Source of the DNA: Spirosoma telluris
Lineage (GTDB): Bacteria > Bacteroidota > Bacteroidia > Cytophagales > Spirosomataceae
NCBI GenBank assembly: GCA_003259005.1
Contig: QLII01000001.1
Coordinates: forward strand, 2,744,501-2,808,500
DNA length: 64,000 nt
Direction of reading: 5' to 3'
The position numbers were made by a program, and so were the translations under genes. Below are positions 8,298 through 17,643 of the stretch, in pieces; position 1 is the first letter of the stretch; each line of letters starts with the position of its first letter. The notes beneath the pieces were generated by a model, which saw only the letters and a list, made by a program, of their open reading frames with translations, had not been told where the DNA came from and ran no database searches.

Positions 8298-9017
8298 ATG
8301 AGTCAATTACCAACGATTTGTCTCATCCATGGCCACGGCGTAGATGCTTCCATCTGGAATGGCATCTACGCCGATTTGGCTTCGGACAACTTGGTTCTGA
8401 AACCTGATTTCGCTCAGCTAACGAACCACACAACCATTGAGGCCTATGCCGAAGATTTGTATGCCCGATTACAGACGGCACAGATTGAAAAACTCCTGCT
8501 GGTTGGGCATTCGATGGGCGGCTATATAGCACTGGCTTTTGCGGAACGGCACCCGGAAATGATTCAGGGATTGGTTTTATATCATTCAACCGCCACTGCC
8601 GATGATGAAGCTCGCAAAGAGGTTCGTCGGCAGGCAATTGATGGGCTGAGAATACAGGGTACGGCTCCCTTTATTCAGAAACAACTACCGAAAATGGTGG
8701 CTCCCGATTATCCTGTAGAGAAAACACAGGAATTGATCGAACGATTTCAAAGCCTGCCTGCCGATGCGCTCATAGCGGGTATGGAAGCCATAGCCAATCG
8801 TCCTGACCGAACGCAGGTTTTACGGGATGCTCAGTTCCCAATTCTACTGGTACTTGGTCGTCAGGACCAACTAATACCTTACGAAAAAACGGCACAGCTT
8901 GCCAATCTATCTGATCACATCAGCGTAGCAACTATTGAACATGCTGGTCATTTGAGTATGGTCGAGCAGCCCGCCGAATCAGTTAAAGTGCTTCGGACGT
9001 TTATAGGTCAACGCTGA
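8298..9017 (+). CDS. alpha/beta-fold hydrolase
   Basis: A 239-residue cytosolic hydrolase. The nucleophile elbow is GHSMGG, the oxyanion HG motif is HGHG near the N-terminus, and the remaining triad members are the Asp in LGRQDQLIP and the His in HAGHLSMVE. The lid region (about residues 110-170) is helical. The pattern fits the 3-oxoadipate enol-lactonase / MhpC-like group of esterases, but the substrate cannot be assigned. The gene is single, with a terminator directly after it. Confidence 0.88.
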   Translation: MSQLPTICLIHGHGVDASIWNGIYADLASDNLVLKPDFAQLTNHTTIEAYAEDLYARLQTAQIEKLLLVGHSMGGYIALAFAERHPEMIQGLVLYHSTATADDEARKEVRRQAIDGLRIQGTAPFIQKQLPKMVAPDYPVEKTQELIERFQSLPADALIAGMEAIANRPDRTQVLRDAQFPILLVLGRQDQLIPYEKTAQLANLSDHISVATIEHAGHLSMVEQPAESVKVLRTFIGQR

Positions 9018-9041
9018 TTTTGATTGAAACCCATATAAATG

Positions 9042-9064
9042 AGGGAGCTTGAGGCTCCCTTTTT
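9042..9064 (+). terminator. rho-independent terminator after the hydrolase gene
   Basis: The stem AGGGAGC / GCTCCCT (7 bp) with a 5-base loop is followed directly by TTTT. Confidence 0.85.
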
Positions 9065-9096
9065 GTGTTTTAAGCCCATTTTCAATTGATTATCCG

Positions 9097-9104
9097 TAAA
9101 CTTG
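9097..9104 (+). promoter_or_regulatory. Bacteroidota-type -7 box candidate before argD
   Basis: TAAACTTG differs by one base from the TAnnTTTG consensus and lies 65 bases before the argD start. No clear -33 element is visible. Confidence 0.35.
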
Positions 9105-9169
9105 CACCTCATTTATGGTCATGCTCTGATTAAGGTGAAGTATTCAGGGTATTTATCGATTCGAAAAGA

Positions 9170-10312
9170 ATGGCAGAGCTATTTAACGTTTATCCGCTAT
9201 ACGACATTGAACCCGTTCGAGCGCAGGGTAGCTACCTTTGGGATGTCAATGGCACCCGCTATTTGGACCTCTACGGTGGTCATGCTGTAATTTCAGTTGG
9301 GCATACCCACCCTCGGTATGTGCAGGCGCTAACCGATCAATTGCATAAGATTTCCTTTTACTCTAATTCCGTCCGGATTCCGCAACAGCAGGAACTGGCC
9401 GATAAACTGGGTGCTCTTTCCGACCATCCCGATTACGCCTTGTTTCTGTGCAACTCGGGAGCCGAAGCGAATGAAAACGCCCTTAAACTCGCGTCGTTTC
9501 ATACTGGTCGAACAAACGTAGTCGCCTTTACCAAATCCTTTCACGGCCGTACTGCCGGTGCGGTTGCCGTTACCGATAATCCGGCCATTGTTGCCCCAGT
9601 CAACTACAATCAGCACGTTCGCTTTCTGCCCTACAACAATGCCGAAGCCGCTAAAGAAGGGATCACTTCGGATACGTGTGCGGTCATTGTTGAAGGGATT
9701 CAGGGAGTTGGCGGGATTCAGGTAGCCACGGATGAGTTCCTAAAAGCCCTCCGCCAGCGTTGCGACGAAACGGGCGCTATACTTATTCTGGATGGGGTTC
9801 AGTGTGGCTATGGTCGATCGGGCAAGTTCTTTTCGCACCAATTCAGTGGCATCGAAGCCGATATTATTTCGATGGCTAAGGGCATGGGCAATGGTTTCCC
9901 GATTGGGGGCATTTTGATCTCACCTAAATTCAAAGCCAGCTACGGATTGCTAGGTACAACCTTTGGTGGAAACCATTTGGCCTGCACAGCCGGGATTGCT
10001 GTTTTAGACATCATGAAAGAAGAAGGTCTAATGGAAAATGCAACGCGCATGGGCAATTACCTGATGGATGGTATTCGACAAATTGGTGGGTACAAAGAAC
10101 TGCGCGGTCGTGGACTGATGATTGGTATTGAGTACGATTTCCCTGTTGATTCCCTCCGCAAAACACTGTTGTTTGAGCATAAGCAGTTTACAGGTGTAGC
10201 GGGTAAAAATACCATTCGCTTATTACCATCGCTGGCCATTGGTGTCGACGAAGCGGATATGTTCCTCGAAGCACTGCGGGTGTGCTTAAACGCAGAGAAA
10301 GCAGAGGTTTAG
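9170..10312 (+). CDS. argD: acetylornithine/succinylornithine aminotransferase
   Basis: A 380-residue class III PLP aminotransferase that makes N-acylornithine from N-acylglutamate semialdehyde in arginine synthesis. Seen: YLDLYGGHAV, FCNSGAEANENALK-type phosphate loop (LCNSGAEANE), SFHGRT, the DGVQCGYGRSG segment (Asp contacts the PLP nitrogen), the catalytic lysine in SMAKGMGNG, and TTFGGNHLAC. DGVQ replaces the more common DEVQ. It opens a broken arg cluster: the next arg gene lies 880 bases downstream, after a toxin-antitoxin-like pair. The last codons, before the TAG at 10310, are made of an ACGCAGAGAAAGCAGAGG phrase, so the extreme C-terminus (NAEKAEV) probably arose from repeat DNA. 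Confidence 0.92.
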   Translation: MAELFNVYPLYDIEPVRAQGSYLWDVNGTRYLDLYGGHAVISVGHTHPRYVQALTDQLHKISFYSNSVRIPQQQELADKLGALSDHPDYALFLCNSGAEANENALKLASFHTGRTNVVAFTKSFHGRTAGAVAVTDNPAIVAPVNYNQHVRFLPYNNAEAAKEGITSDTCAVIVEGIQGVGGIQVATDEFLKALRQRCDETGAILILDGVQCGYGRSGKFFSHQFSGIEADIISMAKGMGNGFPIGGILISPKFKASYGLLGTTFGGNHLACTAGIAVLDIMKEEGLMENATRMGNYLMDGIRQIGGYKELRGRGLMIGIEYDFPVDSLRKTLLFEHKQFTGVAGKNTIRLLPSLAIGVDEADMFLEALRVCLNAEKAEV

Positions 10313-10553
10313 GACTGATCTTGAACCTTTTCTAGTAATTTAGAAAAGAATGTAATATCACAAACTCTATAGCTTTTTGTAGTTCATTAATGGCATGTTT
10401 TTTTTGTATATCTCCAAAGTGTAACACAAGATAGGCTGTGCTGACGGCGTACCTTACTCTATACCAATCTTGGCTTTGGTAATAGGTCTGAGGGGATACT
10501 GCAATTTTAGAAGTCGCTAGTGTTTGTTTCTTTTTTGTTAAAACAACTACGCT
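10313..10553. other. spacer between argD and the DUF433 gene
   Basis: AT-rich DNA without a gene on the + strand. On the minus strand 10577-10332 is open for 81 codons with a protein-like tail (AINELQKAIEFVILHS), but it overlaps the DUF433 start and resembles no family I know. It may be a remnant that came with the inserted pair. Confidence 0.35.
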
Positions 10554-10802
10554 ATGAATTGGCAAGATTATATTCACTCAGATGAGTCAGTACTAGTAGG
10601 TAAACCTGTTATTAAAGGGACAAGGCTATCCGTAGAATTTCTTTTAGAACGTCTGGCTGATGGGTGGACAGAACAAGATTTATTAGATAATTATCCACGC
10701 CTTTCAAAAGAAGCGCTACAAGCCGTTTTTGCGTATGTTCATACAGCCATGAAAGACAACTTGGTTTTCTTTCCAACTACTAATTTGCGTCAGGCATCAT
10801 GA
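10554..10802 (+). CDS. DUF433 antitoxin-like protein
   Basis: An 82-residue protein with the DUF433 signature: W-x-D-YI at the start, VGKPVIKGTRLSVEFLLERL, then a helix-turn-helix (TEQDLLDNYPRLSKEALQAV). DUF433 proteins are winged-helix-like and are usually paired with DUF5615 proteins, where they are thought to be the DNA-binding antitoxin. The stop overlaps the start of the DUF5615 gene (ATGA), so the two are translated together. Base use is more AT-rich than argD or argB, consistent with insertion into the arginine cluster. Confidence 0.85.
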   Translation: MNWQDYIHSDESVLVGKPVIKGTRLSVEFLLERLADGWTEQDLLDNYPRLSKEALQAVFAYVHTAMKDNLVFFPTTNLRQAS

Positions 10803-11149
10803 AGTTTCTTGCCGACGAAAATTTCCCAATTACAGCATTCCGAATTTTGCTTGAGTCAGGATATGATATTAAACATGTTGCCTTTGAAATACCCAGTGTA
10901 TCAGACATCGACGTAACCGATTTCGCGATCAAGGAGAACCGTATTATTCTTACGTTTGATGGAGATTATGGCACACTGATTTTTAAGTTGGGTTACCGCC
11001 CTCTAGGTGTTGTCTATTTTCGTTTACAGAATATTACGGCAGATGCGCCTGCTTACATCGTGATGAACTTATTAAAGGAAGCCTGCCAATTTGAGCATAT
11101 GCACACGGTAGTCGAAAATGATAAGATACGACAACGTCGTATTCAATAA
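10799..11149 (+). CDS. DUF5615 PIN-like putative toxin
   Basis: A 116-residue PIN-like (Mut7-C-related) protein. MKFLADENFP carries the first acidic cluster, SDIDVTDFA the second, and ILTFDGDYGTLIF the third, giving the acid set expected of a metal-dependent PIN nuclease. It is coupled to the DUF433 gene by a 4-base overlap. Such pairs are widespread and are regarded as type II toxin-antitoxin modules, although few have been tested. The pair sits between argD and the carbamoyltransferase gene, where it splits the arginine operon. Confidence 0.82.
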   Translation: MKFLADENFPITAFRILLESGYDIKHVAFEIPSVSDIDVTDFAIKENRIILTFDGDYGTLIFKLGYRPLGVVYFRLQNITADAPAYIVMNLLKEACQFEHMHTVVENDKIRQRRIQ

Positions 11150-11192
11150 CCAGATAGACATACTGGATAAAACCATTGCATAACGAGTACTA

Positions 11193-12154
11193 ATGACCAA
11201 TTTTCTCTCCCTGGCTGACGTCACCAATATTGACGCCCTTATCCAGTCTGGCCTTGATGCCAAAGCCAATCCCTTTGCCGACCAACACCTCGGTAAGAAT
11301 AAAACCATTGGCCTGATTTTCTTCAACTCCAGTCTACGGACGCGGCTGAGTACCCAGAAAGCTGCCCAAAATCTCGGTATGAACGTCATGACCATGAACG
11401 TAGGTCAGGATAGCTGGGGACTAGAAATGGAAGAAGGGGTCTTGATGAATGGCGATAAAGCGGAACATGTACGCGAGGCTGCTGCCGTCATGGGCCGCTA
11501 TTGCAACATCATTGGGATTCGGGCCTTTGCCGAACTGAAAGACCGGATAAAGACTATCGCGAGCAGGTCATGCACCAGTTTGCGAAATACGCCAAAGTGC
11601 CCATTGTTAACCTCGAATCGGCCACCCGCCACCCGCTGCAATCCCTTGCCGACTGCATCACGATTGAGGAAGCTAAGCTAAAGTCATCAATAATACCCGC
11701 CCGACCCAAAGTTGTGTTAACGTGGCTTCCGCATTTTAAACCGTTGCCCCAGGCCGTGGCTAACTCATTCTCCGAATGGATGAATGCCCGTGACGTTGAG
11801 TTTGTCATAACGCATCCGGAAGGGTACGACTTAGCTCCAGAATTTGTTGGGCATGCTCGTGTAACACACAACCAGAGTGAAGCCTTTGAAGGTGCTGATT
11901 TTATTTACGGTAAAAACTGGTCGTCGTATACGCACTATGGGCAGGTACTCACACAAGACCCATCCTGGGCAGTGACGATGGATGATTTACGCCTGACGAA
12001 TAACGGCCGATTCATGCACTGCCTGCCCGTTCGGCGCAATTTGAAAGTGGCTGATGAGGTGCTGGATGGCCCTCAATCGCTTGTCATTGAGCAAGCTGCC
12101 AACCGGGAGTGGTCGGCGCAGGCTGTGCTAAAAGAAATTTTGACAACAATATAA
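11193..12154 (+). CDS. N-acylornithine carbamoyltransferase (one frameshift)
   Basis: The transcarbamylase that acts on N-acetyl- or N-succinylornithine in Bacteroidota and Xanthomonas, about 320 residues after restoring one G at 11545-11546. Seen: carbamoyl-phosphate loop FFNSSLRTRLS (the usual STRT is SLRT, as in Bacteroides), the NGDKAEH loop, HPLQSLAD, FVITHPEGYDL and HCLPVRRN. From memory, the residue that sets acyl choice is Pro90 in the B. fragilis succinyl enzyme and Glu92 in the X. campestris acetyl enzyme; here Ala90 stands at that position, so the acyl group is not decided. It lies between the toxin-like pair and argB and works with argD and argB. Confidence 0.9.
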
Positions 12155-12159
12155 ACGTA

Positions 12160-12240
12160 AGGGGCGCAAGGACAAATGCAAAGACCGCAAAGTTGCATAA
12201 AGCATTGCGATCCTTGCGCTTAACTTTGCGTCCTTTGCGT
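12160..12240. repeat. CGCAAAG phrase inverted repeat before argB
   Basis: The spacer is made of repeated words: GCGCAAGGA and CGCAAAGTT on the left, and their complements TCCTTGCGC and AACTTTGCG on the right (12207-12235). Several alternative stems can form. A related run lies at 17293-17332. It is not a classic terminator. Confidence 0.75.
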
Positions 12241-12253
12241 TTAAGTAAAAACA

Positions 12254-13036
12254 ATGGATAAGCTTACAGTAATAAAAATAGGTGGCAACGTTATCGACGA
12301 CCCTAATGCGCTGAAACGTTTTCTAATGGCTTTCGCTGGTTTGGCTGGTGCCAAACTACTGGTCCATGGCGGGGGCAAAATAGCGACTCAGGTAGCCGAT
12401 AAGCTTGGTATTCAAACCACCATGGTCGAAGGTCGGCGGATTACGGATCAGCCTATGCTCGATGTTGTAACGATGGTATATGGTGGTCTGGTTAACAAAC
12501 AGATCGTGGCTAAACTCCAGGCGTTGGATGTTAATGCTATTGGTCTTACAGGCGCGGACGGAAGCACCGTACTGGCTAAAAAACGTCCTGTCAAAGACAT
12601 TGATTATGGCATGGTTGGTGATATTGAAGAAGTGGATTCTGGCCAGATTCAGTTTTTTCTTCGCCAGGATTTAACGCCTGTTTTTGCACCAATCACCTAC
12701 AGTGCCGCTGGCGAGTTGCTCAACACCAATGCCGATACAATGGCTTCGGCCATTGCGGTCGATATGGCCATTCATGACAACGTAACCCTAGTTTATTGCT
12801 TCGAGAAGAAAGGCGTCCTGAAAGACCCAACGGACGATAACAGTGTGATCAACGAATTGACGCCAGCTCTTTATGCCGAATACAAAGCGGCTGGAACGAT
12901 CAATAAAGGAATGATTCCCAAACTAGATAATGCCTTTAAAGCACTGGAAAATGGCGTATCGAAGGTGATAATCTGCCATGCCGATGAGTTGGCGAAAGCG
13001 GTGAATCAGGGAGCGGGAACGACGTTGAGGAGCTAG
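12254..13036 (+). CDS. argB: acetylglutamate kinase
   Basis: The amino acid kinase that phosphorylates N-acetylglutamate, second step of arginine synthesis; 260 residues, normal length. Seen: VIKIGGNVI (phosphate binding), LLVHGGGKIAT, EGRRITDQPMLDVV (acyl-glutamate site), GLTGADGS, LNTNADTMASAIA and GTINKGMIPKL. The N-terminal helix of arginine-inhibited ArgB proteins is absent, so feedback inhibition by arginine is unlikely in this form. It is separated from the carbamoyltransferase gene by a phrase hairpin. Confidence 0.94.
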   Translation: MDKLTVIKIGGNVIDDPNALKRFLMAFAGLAGAKLLVHGGGKIATQVADKLGIQTTMVEGRRITDQPMLDVVTMVYGGLVNKQIVAKLQALDVNAIGLTGADGSTVLAKKRPVKDIDYGMVGDIEEVDSGQIQFFLRQDLTPVFAPITYSAAGELLNTNADTMASAIAVDMAIHDNVTLVYCFEKKGVLKDPTDDNSVINELTPALYAEYKAAGTINKGMIPKLDNAFKALENGVSKVIICHADELAKAVNQGAGTTLRS

Positions 13037-13160
13037 TGGAGTGGTTAAAGTGGGTGGAGTAAGTGAAGTAGTTATAGCAAGTGGAGTGAGTGTAGTTGGT
13101 ATGGGGCTACAACCCGTTTTACCTACTATACTCACTCCACCTACTCCACTTAGTTTACCC
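13034..13160. repeat. GTGGAGTGAG phrase inverted repeat after argB
   Basis: The main stem pairs 13081-13101 with 13120-13140 (19 of 21 positions complementary). Further copies of the word GTGGAGT lie at 13036, 13054 and in complement at 13131-13159. The word GTGGAGTAAGT recurs in the 54001-54086 hairpin. It separates the convergent argB and NlpC genes and has no T-tract. Confidence 0.8.
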
Positions 13161-13166
13161 AATAAC

Positions 13167-13700
13167 TTATTTCTCCGTTAACAAATGGGCAACGCGCCGG
13201 ATACCCATAAATCGACGCTGATAATAGCTGGCATTCAGATAGTCGTAGCGAACACCCCCGTTCCAGGCAGAGTGAATAAATTTGACCTGATCGCCAATGA
13301 CTTCAGTAATCAGACCGACATGCCCAATGCGGTTGCCGCCTGAACTGTGCCCTTTAAATAGAATCAGATCGCCGGGTTGGGCAGCCTCTTTATCAACGGC
13401 TTCACCCACACTGCCTTGAGCAGCACTGGAGTGAGGAAGCGAAATTCCAAATTTAGTAAAGCAGAAACGGGTAAACCCTGAGCAGTCGAAGCCGCGAGTG
13501 GTTGTTCCACCAGAACGGTAACGGATTGAGAGATGCTCTTTGGCGTAGTTGATGACTTCATTGACGAGCGGAATCTGCTCGTAGAAACTCGGTTTGCTTG
13601 AAGTTACGGTGGGTACCTCAGTTACGGTGGATACACTTTGTGCTTGAACGATGCCAAACGAGACAGTACAAACTACTGTCAGGAGCATTTTTCTCATCAT
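13167..13700 (-). CDS. NlpC/P60 family cell-wall hydrolase
   Basis: A 177-residue exported endopeptidase, probably cutting the D-Glu-DAP bond of peptidoglycan stem peptides. An N-terminal signal peptide (MMRKMLLTVVCTVSFGIVQA) is followed by a Ser/Thr-rich linker and the NlpC/P60 domain from about residue 45: catalytic Cys in FDCSGFTRF, His in GHVGLI, third polar residue in FIHSAW, plus the PGDLILF motif. It has no other domain. The gene is single and converges on argB. Confidence 0.9.
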   Translation of the reverse strand: MMRKMLLTVVCTVSFGIVQAQSVSTVTEVPTVTSSKPSFYEQIPLVNEVINYAKEHLSIRYRSGGTTTRGFDCSGFTRFCFTKFGISLPHSSAAQGSVGEAVDKEAAQPGDLILFKGHSSGGNRIGHVGLITEVIGDQVKFIHSAWNGGVRYDYLNASYYQRRFMGIRRVAHLLTEK

Positions 13701-13910
13701 AGAAGTAGGTCAAATCCAAGTTACGTGTATAAAAGTATCGTAATATGGGTAAACTACCTATTGTTTGAGGAAAATTTTCTACAATTTCCAACACTTTTTT
13801 TGTGCCAGTTTTATTAAGTAACTGACCGTAAACTAATTAAATGAAAATAGGTTGATGATTATTATTGATAAAGGCGATTCATTCTGCCCCAATCAGGTTC
13901 TTAGATAGCA

Positions 13911-13957
13911 AAACTGGCTTCATTAATGACTCACTTGCTCATTAATGAAGCCGGTTT
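13911..13957 (-). terminator. hairpin downstream of the 4-TM protein gene
   Basis: 19-bp arms (13911-13929 and 13939-13957, one G-T pair) with a 9-base loop. On the minus strand the stem runs into AGTTTTG, so it can act as the terminator of the gene at 13981-14415. The rest of 13701-13980 is AT-rich with no gene. Confidence 0.7.
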
Positions 13958-13980
13958 ATTCTTTTAATGCGTGCGTCGTA

Positions 13981-14415
13981 TTAGAACCAGCTCGCACCAA
14001 CAATGCGAAATGGCCAGGGGATAGAGGCCAGGATAAGCAACAAGCCCAGGCCATAAAAAATACCGACTAAGCGTTGTTTCGTTGGGGCATCAGATGCCCG
14101 TTTGGAGCGGGAATAGCCAATAGTAATCAGAATAATGGCAATCAGCATACCTGTTGTGTGCTCTACACTGTAGAAACGATACAGTTTCTCACTCATCATA
14201 CTAAAATTAACCTTGGGGCTGATGAACAATAGAACCAGACCCAACAGTAGCTGCGTGTGTACGGAAATCAGAGTGAACAGGTATAATTTGCGATTGCCAT
14301 CGGTATAGCCGCTACGGCCCTGCCACTTGCCAATGGCGGTGATAACAGCAACTAGTAATAGAATAAGGGCTACCCAGCGAAGCCCCGAGTGGGCGTGTAC
14401 TAATCCAGAATACAT
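13981..14415 (-). CDS. conserved four-helix membrane protein
   Basis: A 144-residue integral membrane protein with four hydrophobic helices (about 12-30, 50-68, 85-105, 118-138) and short loops. Histidines near the membrane edge (HAHSGLRW, SVHTQ, VEHTTG) recall small cytochrome b-type proteins, but a haem cannot be claimed. Similar 4-TM proteins are common in Cytophagales genomes without a known role. The gene is single and divergent from the DUF4286 gene. Confidence 0.7.
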   Translation of the reverse strand: MYSGLVHAHSGLRWVALILLLVAVITAIGKWQGRSGYTDGNRKLYLFTLISVHTQLLLGLVLLFISPKVNFSMMSEKLYRFYSVEHTTGMLIAIILITIGYSRSKRASDAPTKQRLVGIFYGLGLLLILASIPWPFRIVGASWF

Positions 14416-14508
14416 AACTTAGTCAGTTTAACGGACAAATTGATTTCTCAAAGCAAAGAAACAACCAAACGGCCAACTTACCTTGCCAATTGCGCGTTTG
14501 TCTCCTAT

Positions 14509-14810
14509 ATGATTCTTTACAATACGACCTATAGCGTTGCCAATGAAGTTGCCAGTGACTGGCTTCGCTGGATGAAACTATTCTTTTTGCCAGCCGCCAT
14601 GGCAACCCACCTCCCCATTAGTCATCGGTTTTACGATTATTGACCGAACTTGATAATGGCGGTACAACCTATTCAATCCAACTCGATTTCGAGACACTGG
14701 ACGCGTATACTGCTTATCTGGAGTTCCATGCCGATACGCTTCGCCAACGTATCCAGCATCGATTTGGCAATCAGTTTATTTCGTTCGATACCCTGCTCGA
14801 AGACGCTTAA
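14509..14810 (+). CDS. DUF4286 family protein (one frameshift)
   Basis: About 100 residues after restoring one C near 14634. The start MILYNTTYSVANEVASDWLR and WMKLFFLPAAMAT match the DUF4286 family of Bacteroidota, and the second half in the next frame (LDNGGTTYSIQLDF, HRFGNQFISFDTLLE) is equally typical. The family adopts a ferredoxin-like dimeric barrel fold; its role is unknown. The stop TAA ends 8 bases before a 27-bp hairpin that separates it from the convergent transporter gene. Confidence 0.85.
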
Positions 14811-14817
14811 ATGGAAT

Positions 14818-14897
14818 TAATGAACAATGTAAAATGGATAATGCAAAATGGTGAGCTGCTCATTCGCCATGCATTATCCATTTTACATTGTTCATTA
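14818..14897. repeat. 27-bp perfect phrase hairpin
   Basis: Arms 14818-14844 and 14871-14897 are perfectly complementary (27 bp) around a 26-base loop. The right arm contains the stop codon (14895-14897) of the minus-strand transporter gene. The word AATGTAAAATGGATAATG is close to that of the feoA/feoB hairpin at 43141. There is no T-tract. Confidence 0.9.
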
Positions 14898-17292
14898 ACT
14901 CTTCACTCCTTTCCGTCTCTTATCGACTGTCAATAGAAAGGCGGGGAGCAGGATCAGGTTGGAGGCCATACCCATCAGCAGGGTAATCGATACCAGTATT
15001 CCCAGCGCAACGGTTCCCTGAAAGGTGGATGCGGCAAAAATGGCAAACCCTGCAAACAGAATCATGGCTGTGTAAAACATGCTGATACCGGTATAACGGA
15101 TCGTCTCTGAAATTGCCCGGTCTAAACTCAGTTTTTGATTACGTAATTCATCGCGGTATTTGGTGATGAAATAAATGGTTCCATCGGATGAAATGCCAAA
15201 GGCGATACTAAAAATCAGAATAGTAGATGGTTTAAGGTGAATGTCGCAGAAGCCCATAATGCCCGCAGTCACAATGAGAGGCACTACACTCGGTAAAATG
15301 GCAATCAGGCTCAATCGAATATCGCGCAGCAGGATAATGAGAATGATCGACACAAGCACAACCGCTAGTACAGTACTTTCGGCGAGATTCTTTAGCAGAT
15401 AATCATTGCCCCGCGTAAACACAACACTATTACCGGTGATATTCACTTCATATTGCTCGTCGGCAGCTACGCGTTTGCCTGTAGCGCGGTCTATGTTAAA
15501 AATAGAATCGGCTTTCGGCTGAAGTTCGTTCAACAATTCCGTCGTGCGTACCGTGCCCACATCGGGCATCTGAAAACTGATACGGGTGTATTGGAACGTA
15601 GTATCCATATATGCCTTAAATGCGGCTCCGCCTGCGGCATTTTTAGCGCCTTTTAACTGAGGGGCATAACTTGCCAATTGACTTAGCTCCAGGGCTCCGG
15701 GTAAGGCAAAATATTTTGGGTCGCCCCTCGGTACGATTGATAAAAAAACTTGACCGCTTCCACCAATGAAAGCGGTCGTGTAAATTCGTTGTACTGACTG
15801 AACTCCCGTTCGAGTATTTTGATTTTGGTGAGCGTTTGCGGTGTCAATACCCGACCGGGCCGCTTGGTATCAATGCTTACTTCAAACGGCATAACCCCCT
15901 TAAATCTGCTTTCAATAAACTTGAGGTCCGTATAAATCGGGTCGTTTTTAGGCAAGTCATCGACCACGTAACCAATGGCATTGATACGTAAAGCACCTAT
16001 AATTGAAATGATGGTAACGATACCAATAAACGTGTAAATAGCCGTACGGCGACTATGCACCAGATGATTCACCCAGGTAAGAAATCCACTTACCTGCTGC
16101 CGTTCCAGATGTCCGCGCTGTTTGGTCGAAGGAATAGCCAGGTAACTGAAAATAATGGGAATCAGAATAAGCGAAACCACATAGGTGGTCATAATGCCAA
16201 AAGCTGCCACCAGACCAAATTGCAGCAGAAGCGGGCTACCCGTGAAATAAAACACAAAGAAGCCGATACTCGTGGTCACATTGGCAAAAAAAGTGGTTTC
16301 TCCGACTTTCTCAGTCGCCATCACTAAGGCTTCGTGCTGACTCCGTTTTCTGTTTAATTCTTCATGATAGCGATTGAGCAGGAAAATTGCGTTCGGAACA
16401 CCAATCACGATGATCAGGGGTGGTATCAGGCCCGTTAGCAGCGTAATGTCGTACCCGAACAAAACAATATAACCCGTTGCCCAGATTACGCCCACGCCGA
16501 CCACGACCAGTGCGGTTAGCACAACGGTGAATGACCGGAAGAAGTAAAAAAGAATCACCCCGTTACCAGAAAGGCAAGCCCCATAAACAGGCTCATTTCC
16601 TTGCTAACTTTCGCCGTGAACTCCGTGCGTATATACGGCATCCCCGACATATGTACTGTACCGTCTGTTTCACTAATCTGTGATGTATTAGCGCCCAAAA
16701 GCCTGTGATGTCTGCCAAATGAATCGGCTACGGCTTCGACTTGCCGCACGAGTGCAATTCTATTTTTGGTATTCACTACCTTCTGATCAAAGGTAATAGC
16801 CATCAGGTGTGCCCGCCCGCTGCTGTCGGTCACTAAGCCCCGATAAAAGGGTAAGGCCGCAATCTGTCTGCGAAGGCTATCGACCCCAGCCTGTGTTATA
16901 AGCGGTCGTGCCACTAAGGGTCGAATACGAAACGTGTGCGCCGAATCATCCCGAACAATGCCAAACAGATTAGCATTTGATACCACATCTTTTATTCCTT
17001 CGATATGACGGATTTTCTGGCTCAATGCATACCAGTCGTTGAAGAACCCGAGTTGGTACATGCTATCTGTTTCGATACAAAGTACCATCACACTGCCATC
17101 CTGCCCAAAGCGCGACTTAAAGGCCTCATAGCGTTGGAAATCGGGATCGGTAACGGGTAGGATTTTAGCTAATTCGTAGGAGAGTTTGACTTTGCTGGCC
17201 TGATAGCCCATAAAGGCTGTACCGAGTAGTACGGCCAGAATTAAAACGATTCTATTCTGTAAAATAAACGACGAGATACGGTGCCAGATCAT
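14895..17292 (-). CDS. RND/MMPL-family exporter (two frameshifts)
   Basis: About 799 residues after restoring one base at 15724-15727 and one at 16558-16561 (both runs of four C on the + strand). It has the classic layout of the MMPL/HpnN branch of RND exporters: a first helix, an extracytoplasmic domain, then five or six helices, repeated twice. Conserved pieces include GVPNAIFLLNRYHEE, TTFFANVTTSIGF, AFGISSDGTIYFITKYRDE and the closing run of helices. It probably exports lipids or hydrophobic compounds using the proton gradient. No adaptor or outer-membrane partner gene is adjacent. Confidence 0.88.
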
Positions 17293-17643
17293 TCCTGATT
17301 AACGCAAAGTAAGGCCGCAAGGTACGCAAAAACGCTGGCGTTTGGGGATGGGTTGCTGTAGGTCATGTACCATATAGGGAAATCGTGATGCGGCTTTTTG
17401 CAAGGTAAAGAGTGGAATTTAGAATATACACGATTTAATTATATATGTATTCAATATTTTTGTTATTAATTACTATTATTTTAACTTTTTTTTACTTTTT
17501 ATTGCTATACTTTTTCAGGCAGTTAACACTGCATTATGGTTAAAAAAACTGAATATATCTAAATGTAATTGTAGTATTTCGACAATAAATAGACCAAAAC
17601 AAATAAAAAGTGGTACTTTAAATCCCTAAATCAGTCAGCAGCT
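17293..17643. other. AT-rich intergenic region with CGCAAAG phrase
   Basis: 17293-17332 repeats the CGCAAAG / CCGCAAGG words found before argB and ends in AAAACGCTGGCGTTT, a small hairpin. From 17400 to 17640 the DNA is strongly AT-rich with no gene; it must hold the promoter of the M43 protease gene, but no exact TAnnTTTG box is evident. No tRNA was seen. Confidence 0.5.

Noticed and set aside
12160..12240. CRISPR array
   Set aside because: The repeated words are short, irregular and inverted, with no constant spacer length and no cas genes nearby.
14440..14643. 67-codon frame as a separate gene
   Set aside because: It is the first half of the frameshifted DUF4286 gene with 23 extra non-family residues in front.
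17293..17643. tRNA or small RNA gene in the AT-rich region
   Set aside because: No cloverleaf, CCA end or GC-rich stem was found; composition alone is not evidence.
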